A stretch of DNA of 64,000 nucleotides, from NCBI RefSeq assembly GCF_900890425.1, contig NZ_CAAHFG010000004.1, positions 974,330 to 1,038,329 of the forward strand, given 5' to 3'. The position numbers and the translations under genes are program-made. Positions 1 to 9,662 of this stretch are shown piece after piece. The notes beneath the pieces were generated by a model. It ran no database searches. It saw only the letters and a program-made list of their open reading frames with translations, and was not told where the DNA came from. This DNA comes from Pontiella desulfatans. Its GTDB lineage: Bacteria; Verrucomicrobiota; Kiritimatiellia; Kiritimatiellales; Pontiellaceae. Each line of letters begins with the position of its first letter. Positions within the stretch are counted from its first letter, which is position 1.

Positions 1-64
1 GACGGTATGAATATGGTTTCAATCCGCTATTAATATTTTTCTTTGTGAGCAGAAAGGGCGTCTG

Positions 65-1861
65 ATGAAAAAGGATTTATCTCTGGTTTGGATCGTTGTG
101 GCCATGCTGGCGCCACTGGCGGCCAGCGCGTTGCAGGTGGTGGAAATCAAGCCGGGCGAGGGCGACATGACGCCCGTCGTTCGCGAGGCGATTGAACAAG
201 CGACCGATGCGGAAGTGAAGCTGGTGTTTGCGAAAGGGAAATATTTTTTCCGGCCAGACCATACCAAACAAAAATATTGCACCATCACCAACCACGACAA
301 CGGGCTCAAGAACATCGCTTTCCTGTTCGATGGCTTCAAGTCGGTGGAGATTGAGGGCCATGGTTCCGAGTTTATTTTCCATGGGCAGATGTTGCCGTTC
401 CTCTTCGAAAACTGCGGGAAGGTGACCGCGAAGAACATGGTGATCGATTGGGATATCCCGTTCTGCTTCCAGGGCGAGGTTGTGGCGGTTAACGAGGCCG
501 AGGGCTGGCGCGATATCAAACCGGCCACCCAGGGGTTCAACTGGTCGGTGAAAAACGGCCATCTGGTCTATCCGGACATCGATGGCTTTTCCTATGCGTC
601 CGTTGGCAGCACGCTGGCGTTCGACCCGGAGACCAAGGAGGTCTCCCATGGCGCGTGGGACTTCACCAGCCAGCCGACCGAGGTTGAAGAACGCGGGGAC
701 GGCATCCTGCGTTTCCACGAAAAGCTGAAGCATTGGCCCAAGGTTGGGCAGATCCTCAACTCCAAGGGGAAGATGAACCGCTATGCCCCGGCGTTCCATG
801 GCAAGTCCTCCAGCAACCTGACGTTCGATGGCATCGTGATCCACCATTGCCTAGGCATGGGCTTCCTGCTCGAGCGCTGCGACACCGCCACCCTTTCCAA
901 CGGCGGCATCCATGTGCGCGAAGGCTCCGACCGCGTCGTGTCCATCATTGCCGATGGAACCCATTTCGCGAATTGCAAAGGCGACATCCTGGTTGAAAAC
1001 ATGCGCTTCAAGGGCATGCTCGACGATAGCACCAACGTGCACGGAACCTATGTTGCGGTCGATGGCGTCCTCGACGAAAAGACCGTCCGCATTCAGCTCA
1101 TGCACTTCCAGCAGCTCGGCTTCGAGTTTGCGGGGGTGGGCGACGAAATCTGGTTCATCCACCAGCCCAACCCAACCCGCGGCGCCGTGAACACGGTCGA
1201 AGGCGTGAAGGTCGTCAACGACCGCTTCATCGAGTTGACCTTCAAGAACCCGGTTCCGGAAAACCTGGTGAAAGGCGATGTGCTCGAAAACAAAACCTGG
1301 AACCCGAAGTTCACCATGCGGGGCAACAGCTTCGAAAAGCACCGCGCCCGCAATGTCGTCATCAAGACGCCCTTGCCGATCGTGATCGAAGACAACGACT
1401 TTTCCTCCCACATGTCGGCTGTGTTCCTGCGCGGCGAAACCTTCTACTGGTTCGAGTCCGGCAACGTCGAGGACGTGCTCATCGCGAACAACCGTTTCAA
1501 GGATTGCGCATCGAGCGGCATGGAGCACGCGGTCGTGCTCGTCACGCCCAGGCTTGGGAAAACCTTCGATGCCACCGTCCCGTTCGATAAAAACATCCGC
1601 GTCATCAACAATACCATCGAGACGTTCGATAACCGCATCCTATGGGCCGACCGGGTGGATGGCCTGCTCTTCAAGGACAACACCATCAAGCAGACCCGCT
1701 CCTACGATCCCCAGTGGAAGGATGCCCACCTGTTCGACTTCACCCATTGCCGGAACGTCCGGTTGATCGGCAACACCTACATCGGTGACCACCATAAAAC
1801 CGTGCTCGCCGACGAGGCCTCGAAAAAAACGCTGAAGATCAAAGGCAACAAGGGATTTTAG
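65..1861 (+). CDS. secreted GH110-type alpha-1,3-galactosidase
   Basis: The 598-residue product starts with a Sec signal peptide (MKKDLSLVWIVVAMLAPLAA, cleaved near residue 22). The rest is rich in the short beta repeats of a right-handed beta-helix. The segment around residues 318-328 (MLDDSTNVHG, with a paired Asp at 320-321) and the early block HGQMLPFLFENCGK resemble GH110 exo-alpha-1,3-galactosidases, which release galactose from alpha-1,3-linked galactosides, including those of red-algal galactans. An AAAGGG ribosome site stands 8 bases before the ATG. The next gene, a sulfatase on the same strand, begins 77 bases downstream, so the two could act together on sulfated galactan ends. The family call rests on recalled motif similarity; another parallel beta-helix hydrolase is the main alternative. 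Confidence 0.75.
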   Translation: MKKDLSLVWIVVAMLAPLAASALQVVEIKPGEGDMTPVVREAIEQATDAEVKLVFAKGKYFFRPDHTKQKYCTITNHDNGLKNIAFLFDGFKSVEIEGHGSEFIFHGQMLPFLFENCGKVTAKNMVIDWDIPFCFQGEVVAVNEAEGWRDIKPATQGFNWSVKNGHLVYPDIDGFSYASVGSTLAFDPETKEVSHGAWDFTSQPTEVEERGDGILRFHEKLKHWPKVGQILNSKGKMNRYAPAFHGKSSSNLTFDGIVIHHCLGMGFLLERCDTATLSNGGIHVREGSDRVVSIIADGTHFANCKGDILVENMRFKGMLDDSTNVHGTYVAVDGVLDEKTVRIQLMHFQQLGFEFAGVGDEIWFIHQPNPTRGAVNTVEGVKVVNDRFIELTFKNPVPENLVKGDVLENKTWNPKFTMRGNSFEKHRARNVVIKTPLPIVIEDNDFSSHMSAVFLRGETFYWFESGNVEDVLIANNRFKDCASSGMEHAVVLVTPRLGKTFDATVPFDKNIRVINNTIETFDNRILWADRVDGLLFKDNTIKQTRSYDPQWKDAHLFDFTHCRNVRLIGNTYIGDHHKTVLADEASKKTLKIKGNKGF

Positions 1862-1938
1862 TGGTTTAAACCGCTAAGAAGCGAGGGTATCTTTTCCATT
1901 GCGTTTTCGCGATCATTCAACGGAATCAGGAGAAAGGG

Positions 1939-3507
1939 ATGAGCATGCAAAAGATCAGCATATTAACCATGGCGGCCGCGCTGGCGGCGCTCACGGTGGT
2001 GGCGGAAAAACCGAACATTGTTTTTATCTATGGCGACGACATTGGCTATGGCGATTTCAGTTGCTATGGCGGGGAAGTGGATACCGCCAACATCGATACG
2101 TTGGCCGAAGAGGGCGTCCGTTTTACGGGCGGCTATTGCACGGCGGCCACCTGCACGCCGTCGCGCTACTCGCTGCTCACCGGCGAATATGCCTTCCGCA
2201 ACACGGCCGCCAAGATTTTGCCGGGCAACGCGCCGCTGATCATCGATCCCGCCCGCCCGACCATCGCCGCCTTCCTGCGCGACCATGGCTATGCAACGGC
2301 GCTCTCCGGCAAGTGGCACCTGGGGTTGGGATCGGCGGCCGAGCCGCTCGATTGGAATGGCCAGATCACGCCGGGCCCCAAGGAAGTCGGATTCGACTAT
2401 TCCTTCCACATGGCGGCCACCGCCGACCGCGTCCCTTCGGTCTACATCAAGAACGGCCGCGTGGTAAACCTCGATGCCACCGACCCGATCCAGGTGAACT
2501 ACCAGGAAATGGTCGGCAACGATCCCACCGGGATTTCCCATCCGCATCTGCTCAAGTTGCAGGCCGACGAGCAGCATGGCAAAACCATCGTCAACGGCGT
2601 CAGCCGCATCGGCTACATGACCGGCGGCCATGCCGCCCGCTTCCGCGATGAAGACATGGCCGACACCTACCTCAACAAAGCCGTCGATTTCATCAAGGCC
2701 AATCAGGACTCGCCCTTCTTCCTCTACTTTGCGCCGAACGAAAACCATGTTCCGCGCGTGGTGCACGAGCGCTTCCAAGGCTCCACCAGCCTTGGCCCGC
2801 GCGGCGACGCCCTGGCCGTGTTCGACTGGTGCGTCGGCCGCCTGGTTCAAACGCTCAAGGAAACCGGCCAGTATGAAAACACCCTGATCGTCATCACGTC
2901 CGACAACGGCCCGGTGCTGTTCGATGGCTATTGGGAAGCGGGCATCGAGCGCCAGGGAACGCACGATGCCTCCGGCCCGTGGCGCGGCGGAAAATACAGC
3001 CGCTGGGAAGGCGGAACGCGCGTGCCGTTCATCGTCACCTGGCCCGGCAGGTCCAGGCCGGGGATTTCCGATGCCATCGTCAGCCAGGTCGATCTCTATG
3101 CCTCCGTGGCCGGGTTGGTCGGCAAACCGATGCCGGAGAACGCCGGGCAGGATGGCCAAAACCTGCTCGCCACGTTCCTGGGAGAAACGCTGGACGGGCG
3201 CGAGTATGTTATTCAGGAAGCCTTGACCCAGCTCGCCGTGCGCAAAGGCAACTGGAAATATGTTCCGCCGGGCAGCGTTACCGAACGCCTGGGCATCATG
3301 ACCTGGAAAACGGGCAGCGGTTGGAAGGAGACCCCCGTTCCGGAGCCCGGTCTGCTCTTCCACCTCTCGGAGGATCCGGCCGAGGAGCGCAACCTTGCTG
3401 CCCTCTATCCGAACCGCATCAAGGAAATGCAGGACATCATCATGCAAGTCGCCCCGGAAAAAGCCGTGGGTGAAAAAGGGCTGAACAAAAAACAACTCGG
3501 TTTCTAG
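1939..3507 (+). CDS. secreted S1-family (formylglycine) sulfatase
   Basis: The 522-residue protein has a signal peptide (residues 1-22), then the alkaline-phosphatase-like sulfatase core opening with PNIVFIYGDD (metal-ligand Asp33/Asp34). The formylglycine motif is CTPSR with Cys72, the residue that must be oxidised to formylglycine. A later SDNGP motif supplies further metal ligands. Family members hydrolyse sulfate esters, here presumably on galactan oligosaccharides in the periplasm or outside. AGGAGA lies 5 bases before the first ATG and 11 before a second in-frame ATG at 1945, so either could be used. Sulfate position and substrate cannot be read from the sequence. No maturation enzyme is encoded in this window. 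Confidence 0.93.
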   Translation: MSMQKISILTMAAALAALTVVAEKPNIVFIYGDDIGYGDFSCYGGEVDTANIDTLAEEGVRFTGGYCTAATCTPSRYSLLTGEYAFRNTAAKILPGNAPLIIDPARPTIAAFLRDHGYATALSGKWHLGLGSAAEPLDWNGQITPGPKEVGFDYSFHMAATADRVPSVYIKNGRVVNLDATDPIQVNYQEMVGNDPTGISHPHLLKLQADEQHGKTIVNGVSRIGYMTGGHAARFRDEDMADTYLNKAVDFIKANQDSPFFLYFAPNENHVPRVVHERFQGSTSLGPRGDALAVFDWCVGRLVQTLKETGQYENTLIVITSDNGPVLFDGYWEAGIERQGTHDASGPWRGGKYSRWEGGTRVPFIVTWPGRSRPGISDAIVSQVDLYASVAGLVGKPMPENAGQDGQNLLATFLGETLDGREYVIQEALTQLAVRKGNWKYVPPGSVTERLGIMTWKTGSGWKETPVPEPGLLFHLSEDPAEERNLAALYPNRIKEMQDIIMQVAPEKAVGEKGLNKKQLGF

Positions 3508-3521
3508 CGCGGGGCGGAATG

Positions 3522-3730
3522 ATACCAAATTAAACTGATTTGAATTTTTTACCACAGAGTTCACTGAGACGCAGAGGGTGGCAGATATATTGGATGCTCT
3601 GTGCCTCTGAGTTCTCTGTGGTAAAAAAAATCTGAGTCTTCGGTGTTCATCAGTGGTTCTAAACAATTTGGTTGCGGCTATGCCGCGCTAGGCCCTCCGT
3701 GGTAAAAAACGAATCAGTTTAATTTGGTAT
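3522..3730. repeat. compound inverted-repeat element with CACAGAG heptads
   Basis: Perfect 19-bp terminal inverted repeats (ATACCAAATTAAACTGATT at 3522-3540 and its complement at 3712-3730) enclose a second palindrome, TTTTTTACCACAGAG near 3545 pairing with CTCTGTGGTAAAAAA near 3614. The right end touches the stop codon of the convergent symporter gene. The inner sequence has the ACCACAGAG...CACAGAG character seen as dispersed repeats in many PVC genomes. The same 19-bp right end recurs at 9588-9606. No coding capacity was found; it may also act as a bidirectional terminator because A/T runs flank the stem. Confidence 0.85.
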
Positions 3731-5394
3731 TACTCGTGCGAGGTTTTTCCGCGGCGCTCTTCAAGCTCGTCGCGTATTTCTCCCATGCGCGTGGAGTTGA
3801 GCGGATACTTAAGCAGAATGAAGAAGCAGATGATCAAGGCAACGACCTGCGGAAGCGTATACAAAACGCGCAAACGCTCCATTGCGCCGGAATCGTTTTT
3901 CTTCATGATCGTGATCTGCTCAAGGTTCTTCTTATAATCATCGTAAGAGACCCCTTCGACCTTTTCCTTGGCACCAAACGTCAGGATTTGGCCGCCGATA
4001 TCCTTCACAACGCTCCACGTACTCGTGTAGGTCTTTTCAACCGGAACGTACTTTTCCTCTTCTGGCAATGCATTCCACTCCGAGTCAGCCTGCTGCCCAA
4101 TGGCGGCCATCGCGGCGTCATCAAGATGTGAATCGAATTTGATTACGCCATCGAGCATCACGCCGGAAAGTGCGAGCGCCAGTGTGATCGCGATTTTGTT
4201 CACGTAGTTGGTGATTGCGGCAATCATGCCTTCGTTGCGCGTGCCGGTCTTGTATTCGTCGTAGTCGCAGACGTCGGCGCGCAGGGACATCACCAATACC
4301 CAGAAACCAACTTCGCCGATCGAGATGAAAGGCTTGAAGACCAAGGTGAGCCACGGGCGCCCCGGGAGCGTGGTGAAATAGGTTCCGGCAAACCCGATCA
4401 TCAGGATGAGTACACAACTGATCAGCAGTTTGTGTTTATCGATCCGGTCGGCCAGCTGCTTGATGGCGAAGGCCGCACCCACCGCGATGACGATGCGGAA
4501 TGTGCCATCAATCGCACTCAAGGTTGATCCCTGAAGCGTGTCCCCGCCAAAGATGTAATAGGTGTTCACGAAGTAGGCGAGGTTCATGGACAGCATGATC
4601 GAGAAGAGATAGAAGCAGATTGTTCCGATAACAATCAGGAGCGGCTTGTTCTTCAACATCGATTTGCAGGTATCGATGAAGGAAACCTTATGTTCCTCCA
4701 CTTCCTTCTCCGCAATCTCTTTAAATCGTTCACGGCAGAAAAGAGCCGGGAACATACCCGCAACAATAATCACGCCGGCAATGAACCAGCTGACCCTGCG
4801 CACCCCTTCGACCTCCCCCGCTATATGGGGTAGCGTCGCCAACGCCATCGCAATCGGCATCATCCAGTAGAGAAACAGGGTGTAGACCTGCTGGACGTAG
4901 GTACGTACAACAAAGATACTCGTTCTTTCGCGATAATCCGGCGTCAGTTCGGCTCCAAGCGCCTCGTATGGAACGGAAAAAATGGAATAAAGCGTGTAGA
5001 AAACAAGAACCGTAATAAAGAGCCATGCGTGGATGGCCGTAGTCGACCAGGTTTCCGGCACCATCCAGATCACCGGGAAAAACAGACCCATCGTCAGTGA
5101 GCCAACCAGGATAAACGGACGACGACGCCCCCACTTGGATCGGCAGCCGTCTGACAGGCGACCGGCCGCCGGATCGGTGAACGCATCCCACAGACGGGCC
5201 ACGGCAATGGCCGCACCAACGATCGATGCTTTAATGCCCGCGTTCAGGAAGTCCGTAAAGAAGGCCATCAGGAACGCGGATATACTGACGGTTGCAAAGT
5301 GGTCGGACGCCAATCCGAGGCCATATGAAATTTTTTCGAATAGAGGAACTTTGTCTTCCGCACTCGTTTTGCGATCGCTCGTATTTTCTGACAT
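3730..5394 (-). CDS. GPH-family (MelB-like) sugar:cation symporter
   Basis: The 554-residue integral membrane protein has about 12 predicted helices. It opens with KISYGLGLASD and carries the GPH signature around VARLWDAFTDPAAGRLSD followed by SKWGRRRPF. Such symporters import glycosides with Na+ or H+, and in algal-polysaccharide loci they carry the oligosaccharides released outside. An unusually long hydrophilic insert sits before the last helices (roughly residues 425-510). AGAGGA lies 7 bases before the start. A near-palindromic LacI-type operator lies 130 bp upstream. No SusC/D pair accompanies it, so it is the obvious uptake route here. The substrate is inferred from context. Confidence 0.9.
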   Translation of the reverse strand: MSENTSDRKTSAEDKVPLFEKISYGLGLASDHFATVSISAFLMAFFTDFLNAGIKASIVGAAIAVARLWDAFTDPAAGRLSDGCRSKWGRRRPFILVGSLTMGLFFPVIWMVPETWSTTAIHAWLFITVLVFYTLYSIFSVPYEALGAELTPDYRERTSIFVVRTYVQQVYTLFLYWMMPIAMALATLPHIAGEVEGVRRVSWFIAGVIIVAGMFPALFCRERFKEIAEKEVEEHKVSFIDTCKSMLKNKPLLIVIGTICFYLFSIMLSMNLAYFVNTYYIFGGDTLQGSTLSAIDGTFRIVIAVGAAFAIKQLADRIDKHKLLISCVLILMIGFAGTYFTTLPGRPWLTLVFKPFISIGEVGFWVLVMSLRADVCDYDEYKTGTRNEGMIAAITNYVNKIAITLALALSGVMLDGVIKFDSHLDDAAMAAIGQQADSEWNALPEEEKYVPVEKTYTSTWSVVKDIGGQILTFGAKEKVEGVSYDDYKKNLEQITIMKKNDSGAMERLRVLYTLPQVVALIICFFILLKYPLNSTRMGEIRDELEERRGKTSHE

Positions 5395-5523
5395 ATCTCT
5401 TCCTCTGCTGATTAAAATTCGGCCTCTTGCCGGCCCTCTGCTAGTTCATGTCCGTGAATCCAGTCTACCGTCTCCATGCTAAGCGCTTTAATGTCTGGCA
5501 TCCGGCGGCACAAGTCAAATACA

Positions 5524-5541
5524 AATGTTTACGGTAACATT
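5524..5541. promoter_or_regulatory. LacI-type operator candidate upstream of symporter
   Basis: AATGTTTACGGTAACATT has 6-bp inverted arms (AATGTT/AACATT) around a six-base centre containing CG. It lies in the intergenic space before the symporter start. The same arm and spacing pattern recurs at 12927-12944, 17303-17320 and 36668-36685, which supports a shared regulator. The LacI-family protein at 17329 is the only such regulator visible here. Confidence 0.65.
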
Positions 5542-5584
5542 CGGATGGCCGGAATGTTGGACGGCCGACGGAAGCCGGGCACCC

Positions 5585-7225
5585 CTATTTAAGCAACTCG
5601 CCCCACTTTTCGTGGTTCCAGCGCACGGGCGGCGCGAAATTTGGGGTGTGTTTGAAATACTCCGCCTTCATCGCCTGAACCAATTCCGGCATCTGATCCT
5701 TCAGGTCCGTGGTTTCGGCGGGATCGGCCGTGATGTTGAACAGCTCCAGCTTTGCGGGGGCGCCGTCGGGCTGCTCGGAATAGACGCCGGGTTCGATGGT
5801 TCCGGTGAAGCGCAGCGCGTGGTCGCCCTGAACGAGCGCCCAGCCGCCGGGCGCCTTGTTGCGTTCGTCGTTTTTGCCCAGCAGGGAACGGTGGCGGTTG
5901 AAGCCCCAGGCATAGGCGTGGATGCCCGCCCAAACCAGATTGTCATGGACTGCGGCTTTGCTTTTTCCGGAGAGCAGGCCGAGCAAGCTTTTGGCGTCGA
6001 TGTGCTCCGGAGCCTTGAGTCCGGCGGCCTCGATGAAGGTGGGCAGGATATCCATGCTGGAAGCAAGGGGCTTCATTTCGCCCTGCGGCGGGATGCCCTT
6101 CGGCCAGTGGAAGAGCAGGGGGACGCGGATGCCGCCTTGGCGGAACATGCCTTTGTGCCCGGAAAAGGGGGCGTTGCCCGGCAGCACGTTGGCGCCGCCC
6201 GACATGGCGCCGTTGTCCGACGTGAAGGCGATCAGGGTGTTTTCGAGCTGTCCGGTTTTTTCGAGGTGGTCGAGGATGCGCTGGATGTTTTGGTCGACCG
6301 CGTTGAGGTGGGAATAGAAGTTCGAAAGGTTGTAGGAGGGCGATTTGAAATTGTTCCAGTAGCGGTTGGGGGCGTTGGGTTCGAGGTAGTCGTGTACGGC
6401 GTGGTAATGGAGTTGGACATAGAACGGCTTTTTGCCTTTGACCTGTTTTGAGATGAAGCCGAGCGCCTTGTCGGTGAAGACTTCGGTGTTGTAGCCGGCT
6501 TGCCGCCCGGCGTGCTTGAAGTTTTCCCAAACCAGTGTCGAGTCGTAGAACTGGCTCGCCCAGTTGTTGTAGCCATAATAATAGTCGAAGCCGTTGTTGA
6601 GCGGGTTTTGTTCCGGCACCACGGAGCCATAGTAGCCCGCGTCCCACGCCTCGTTGTAGAGCTCGGGATGTTTCTTGCCGAGCTGCCCCCACCAGAGGGT
6701 TTCCTCGATGCCATGTTTCGCGAGAACATTCTGGATTACCTGCTGGTCGCGCTGGCCAACATGCCACTTGCCGATGTGCGCCGTGGCGTAGCCCGCGTCG
6801 TGCAGTTTATGGGCTAGGTGCTCGCCGGGTTTAATGCCGCCGCTCTCCACATCCATGTTGGTATAAACGCCCGCGTCCGGCGGAATCTTCCCGGTCGCCA
6901 CCGCCAGGCGCGATGGGGCGCAGAGGCTGCTGGCCGCGAACGCGCGGGTGAAGTAGGCGCCGTTCTTCGCCAGTCGGCTGAGGGTCGGCATGGCCTTTTT
7001 TGAAAGTTCGAGTGCCTGCTCCGGCGTGTATTCCTGGGTTTGCGCAACCCGCTCCTTGAAGTAGGGCTCGAACTGGTCAACCGTCAGGTTTTCGTTGTGC
7101 CACTGGCAATGCCCGTAGCCCAGATCATCGACCATGATGAACAGTAGGTTGGGGCGGTTGGCGGCAAGGGCTGAGAGGGAAGCCGAAGCCACGATCATGG
7201 AAAGCAAAACTCTAATCTTCATCAT
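5585..7225 (-). CDS. secreted S1-family sulfatase
   Basis: This 546-residue protein has a signal peptide (about residues 1-21), then RPNLLFIMVDDLGYG with metal ligands Asp33/Asp34. The formylglycine motif is CAPSR with Cys102, and SDNGAMSGG follows near residue 330. About 50 residues (QFEPYFKERV...) are inserted between the metal Asp pair and the formylglycine motif, which pushes Cys102 some 30 residues further in than in the other sulfatases here. AAGGA precedes tandem ATG codons at 7225 and 7222. It lies upstream of the symporter on the same strand, with 190 bp and the operator between, so it probably has its own transcript. Substrate is unknown beyond galactan context. Confidence 0.93.
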   Translation of the reverse strand: MMKIRVLLSMIVASASLSALAANRPNLLFIMVDDLGYGHCQWHNENLTVDQFEPYFKERVAQTQEYTPEQALELSKKAMPTLSRLAKNGAYFTRAFAASSLCAPSRLAVATGKIPPDAGVYTNMDVESGGIKPGEHLAHKLHDAGYATAHIGKWHVGQRDQQVIQNVLAKHGIEETLWWGQLGKKHPELYNEAWDAGYYGSVVPEQNPLNNGFDYYYGYNNWASQFYDSTLVWENFKHAGRQAGYNTEVFTDKALGFISKQVKGKKPFYVQLHYHAVHDYLEPNAPNRYWNNFKSPSYNLSNFYSHLNAVDQNIQRILDHLEKTGQLENTLIAFTSDNGAMSGGANVLPGNAPFSGHKGMFRQGGIRVPLLFHWPKGIPPQGEMKPLASSMDILPTFIEAAGLKAPEHIDAKSLLGLLSGKSKAAVHDNLVWAGIHAYAWGFNRHRSLLGKNDERNKAPGGWALVQGDHALRFTGTIEPGVYSEQPDGAPAKLELFNITADPAETTDLKDQMPELVQAMKAEYFKHTPNFAPPVRWNHEKWGELLK

Positions 7226-7304
7226 CAGTCCTTTTTAACGTGGCCTGAAACGTTAGAGCCTGGATGCCGTGGGGTCAAACTATACAAAAGGCCAGGGCCT
7301 TTCC

Positions 7305-8330
7305 TCAATCCAGCCCAACGAGGTCGATGTTTTTGCGTAGGCGCATGAGGGCATCTATCCATCGCTGCGGCATGCGGCCGCGCTGGTCGGGCGGGCAGTT
7401 GAGCAGGAAGTTGGCGCCGCGCCCGGTGGTGGCCATGTACATGCCCAGCAGATCCTTGTCGGAGCGGACGGCATCGTTCTCTTCATAGAACCATTCGCGG
7501 CCGATGGTATCGTTGGTTTCGCCCGGGATGTAGCAGTTCTTGCCGAGGATTTCCTTCCATTGGAAATAGTCCTGCTTCGCGTGGCCGTTGTAGGCATTTG
7601 GGATGTTGCGTTCCAACGTCATGATGTCCGAAGGCCAGGCAAACGTTTGGTCAAATGTTGTGCCGTTCTGGCAGGAATGGTTGTAGGCGAAAAAGAGTTC
7701 CGGCTTGCGCTGGGTGATGCGTTCGTAGAGTTCGGTACGCTTGTCGAGCGGCAGCACCTTGGGCATGTCGACCCAGAAATAATCCGGATCATAGGTATCG
7801 ATCAGCTCATCGCACTGGTTCCACATGAACTCGCGGTAGCCGTCGTTGGTGGTGGTTACGCCGAGGCCATATTGGTTCCAGTCGCGGGTGATCGGCATGC
7901 CGAACAGGTTGGTGTTGTCCCATGCGCAATAGTAAAAGCCGACCTTGATACCCTTGTTGCGGCAGGCCGTAACATATTCGCCGACCACGTCGGTGGTGAC
8001 CTTACTGTTCTTCACCGAGTAGTCGCCATAGGCACTCGGCCAGAGGGCGTGGCCGGCCACATGCTTGGTGGTCAGCACGGCATACTGCATCCCCGCATCG
8101 CGCGCCACCGAAATCCACTCGTCCACGTTGAGGTCGGTCGGGGCATACGTTTCGATCGGTTCGCACGCACTCAGCTCGAGGCCATCGAAGGTCGACATGC
8201 CCCAGTGGATGAACATGCCATATTTCCACTGCTCGAACTCCTGCAGCTTTTCAATGCCCAAGCGTTGTTCGCCGGCACCCTTGTCTTCAACCAACTTGAT
8301 ATTGTTTTGATCGGGGATCGGGTCTGCCAT
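7305..8330 (-). CDS. cytoplasmic GH29 alpha-L-fucosidase/alpha-L-galactosidase
   Basis: The 341-residue enzyme opens with [10 protein letters not shown] and has no signal peptide. GH29 hallmarks are FIHWG (40-44), VLTTKH (85-90), and [10 protein letters not shown] with the likely nucleophile Asp188. A longer reading frame extends to 8423, but a GGAGG ribosome site 7 bases before the ATG at 8330 fixes this start. Most GH29 enzymes remove alpha-L-fucose. In porphyran loci, GH29 members can remove alpha-L-galactose or its desulfated form, which would suit the GH86/GH16/sulfatase company here. Intracellular location implies action on imported oligosaccharides. Confidence 0.85.
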   Translation of the reverse strand: MADPIPDQNNIKLVEDKGAGEQRLGIEKLQEFEQWKYGMFIHWGMSTFDGLELSACEPIETYAPTDLNVDEWISVARDAGMQYAVLTTKHVAGHALWPSAYGDYSVKNSKVTTDVVGEYVTACRNKGIKVGFYYCAWDNTNLFGMPITRDWNQYGLGVTTTNDGYREFMWNQCDELIDTYDPDYFWVDMPKVLPLDKRTELYERITQRKPELFFAYNHSCQNGTTFDQTFAWPSDIMTLERNIPNAYNGHAKQDYFQWKEILGKNCYIPGETNDTIGREWFYEENDAVRSDKDLLGMYMATTGRGANFLLNCPPDQRGRMPQRWIDALMRLRKNIDLVGLD

Positions 8331-8472
8331 GGTTTTGCCTCCAAATGCCGATAAGAGTGGAGGAGTGGGAGATGGGGGGCAAGGGGGAAGGGTTGCAACT
8401 TTATGCGTTTTATAACGATTCAATGGGCAGGGAAACTGTGCAACGGTTCTTTTTCCAGCGCATCTTGGGAGA

Positions 8473-8512
8473 CCAAACTATTTTGCATATGCTCATGAAT
8501 GTTGTAGTTTGG
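8473..8512. promoter_or_regulatory. inverted repeat before the PIN module
   Basis: CCAAACTA (8473-8480) and TAGTTTGG (8505-8512) are perfect 8-bp inverted arms, with a nested GCATATGC palindrome at 8485-8492. The site ends 23 bases before the PIN-domain start. Type II toxin-antitoxin operons are commonly autoregulated at such palindromes. The function is inferred. Confidence 0.35.
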
Positions 8513-8535
8513 CGGTAGTGAATTGGAGACGGGTA

Positions 8536-9013
8536 ATGGATGCCGAATATATAGAAACCTCGGTGGTAAGCTATTATGTTGCGCGGGCTAGCAGGGACGT
8601 TGTGGTCGCCGGGCATCAACAGGCCACGGTTGAGTTTTGGCGAAGGCTTGGTGCTGATTTTGAACCCTACGTTTCGGCTTTGGTTATTCAAGAAGCCGGC
8701 AAAGGAGATGCGGAGCTGGCGCAAAAACGACTCGATGCAGTTTCCGCTTTTCCGATAATTGAAACAACGCCGGAGGCAGAGGAAATTGCCGGAAAAATTC
8801 ATTCAAGGCAAAGGTATTCCCGAAGCATACCCGGAAGATGCCTTGCACATTGCCGTCGCGGCCTTGGCAGGCATCGAGTTTCTCGCCACATGGAACTTTA
8901 GCCACATCAACAATCCGTTTACACGAATGCTGATCCGTCAACTTGTCGAGAACCACGGCTATGCATGTCCGGAATTGGTGTCGCCCGACGAATTGACAGG
9001 AGGGGAACAATGA
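8536..9013 (+). pseudogene. PIN-domain (VapC-like) toxin, frameshifted
   Basis: The reading frame begins MDAEYIETSVVSYYVARASR, a typical PIN start with the first catalytic Asp replaced by the DAEYIETSV form. It continues to about residue 87. The frame is then lost at an A5 run (8793-8797): removing one A joins EIAGK to FIQGKGIPEAYPEDALHIA, and the match then runs to the stop at 9013 with the late acidic motif DALHIA and TWNFSHI intact. The normal product would be an Mg-dependent RNase toxin. The stop overlaps the ATG of the next gene by 4 bases (ATGA). Either the toxin is inactivated or the extra A is a base-call error. Confidence 0.75.
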
Positions 9014-9222
9014 AAGATCCCATCGTTGAAGAAGTACGCAAGCACCGTATGGAGCATACAAACCGTTTCGATGGCGACCTGCACCGCATATGCGAGGATC
9101 TTCGCAAAACTGAAAAGGGGCTGTCCGACAGGGTCGTCAAGCGTTCGCCCAGAAAACTAACTGATCACGCACCGCTCTTCCGTGTTGCCGAGGAACCTTC
9201 GGAATACAGGGTGGAGGATTAG
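9010..9222 (+). CDS. putative antitoxin partner of the PIN toxin
   Basis: This 70-residue protein begins KDPIVEEVRKHRMEHTNRFD, has a central DLHRICEDLRK helix, and ends RVAEEPSEYRVED. It starts in a 4-base overlap with the PIN gene, the usual coupling of toxin-antitoxin pairs, with AGGAGGGG just upstream. A clearly homologous second copy lies at 9738-9953. Short proteins of this DPIVEE...HRIC type commonly follow PIN genes in bacteria. I do not know of a named DNA-binding fold for them, so the antitoxin role is inferred from position. Confidence 0.65.
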   Translation: MKDPIVEEVRKHRMEHTNRFDGDLHRICEDLRKTEKGLSDRVVKRSPRKLTDHAPLFRVAEEPSEYRVED

Positions 9223-9341
9223 TTTTGGAGTGCGCAGGGTTGTCTTGCGCGTAGCTTAGACTCGCTCCGCGTGACTGCGCTTTTAATCCGGCGGCTTTGC
9301 GGAAGTGTTTTAAAGCTCCGTCGAGCCGGAGCACTCCAAAA
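9223..9341. repeat. 119-bp inverted-repeat unit with TTTTGGAGTGC ends
   Basis: TTTTGGAGTGC (9223-9233) and GCACTCCAAAA (9331-9341) are perfect 11-bp terminal inverted repeats around a non-coding, GC-rich core with further small stems. The unit starts right after the antitoxin stop. The remainder of the space up to 9516 shows no gene or recognisable signal. Confidence 0.7.
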
Positions 9342-9516
9342 TTTTAAACAGCTCTTCCTTGTTCTTGCGCGTTGCGTTGCGGGCGGATACCCTTTCCCCC
9401 TGTTTGCATTTGTTGGTTTGCCGTAGGTTGGGCTCCGCCTCGACCCTCTGCGGAACGGGACAAAGCTGGAACTTTATCCTGCGGAATGTCTGATAGGAAC
9501 TTAGCTTGAATGGTCT

Positions 9517-9606
9517 CACCTCAGAGGACACGGAGGCACAGAGAAATATAGCAATCCCGCTCCTCTGTGCCCTGTGGTAAAAAAACGAATCAGTTTAATT
9601 TGGTAT
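9517..9606. repeat. partial copy of the CACAGAG/19-bp-end repeat
   Basis: CACCTCAGAGGACACGGAGG at the left is followed by CCTCTGTGCCCTGTGGTAAA and the exact 19-bp end AATCAGTTTAATTTGGTAT (9588-9606) found at the right end of the 3522-3730 element. The left 19-bp end is missing, so this looks like a truncated copy sitting just upstream of the second toxin-antitoxin remnant. Confidence 0.8.
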
Positions 9607-9662
9607 GACAACCATTGACCAAGTACGAATAACCACCTCGGAACGAGGCGCGGGAGATTGGG

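Noticed and set aside
3522-3730. Insertion sequence with a transposase
   Set aside because: The element has perfect terminal inverted repeats but is only 209 bp and has no reading frame.
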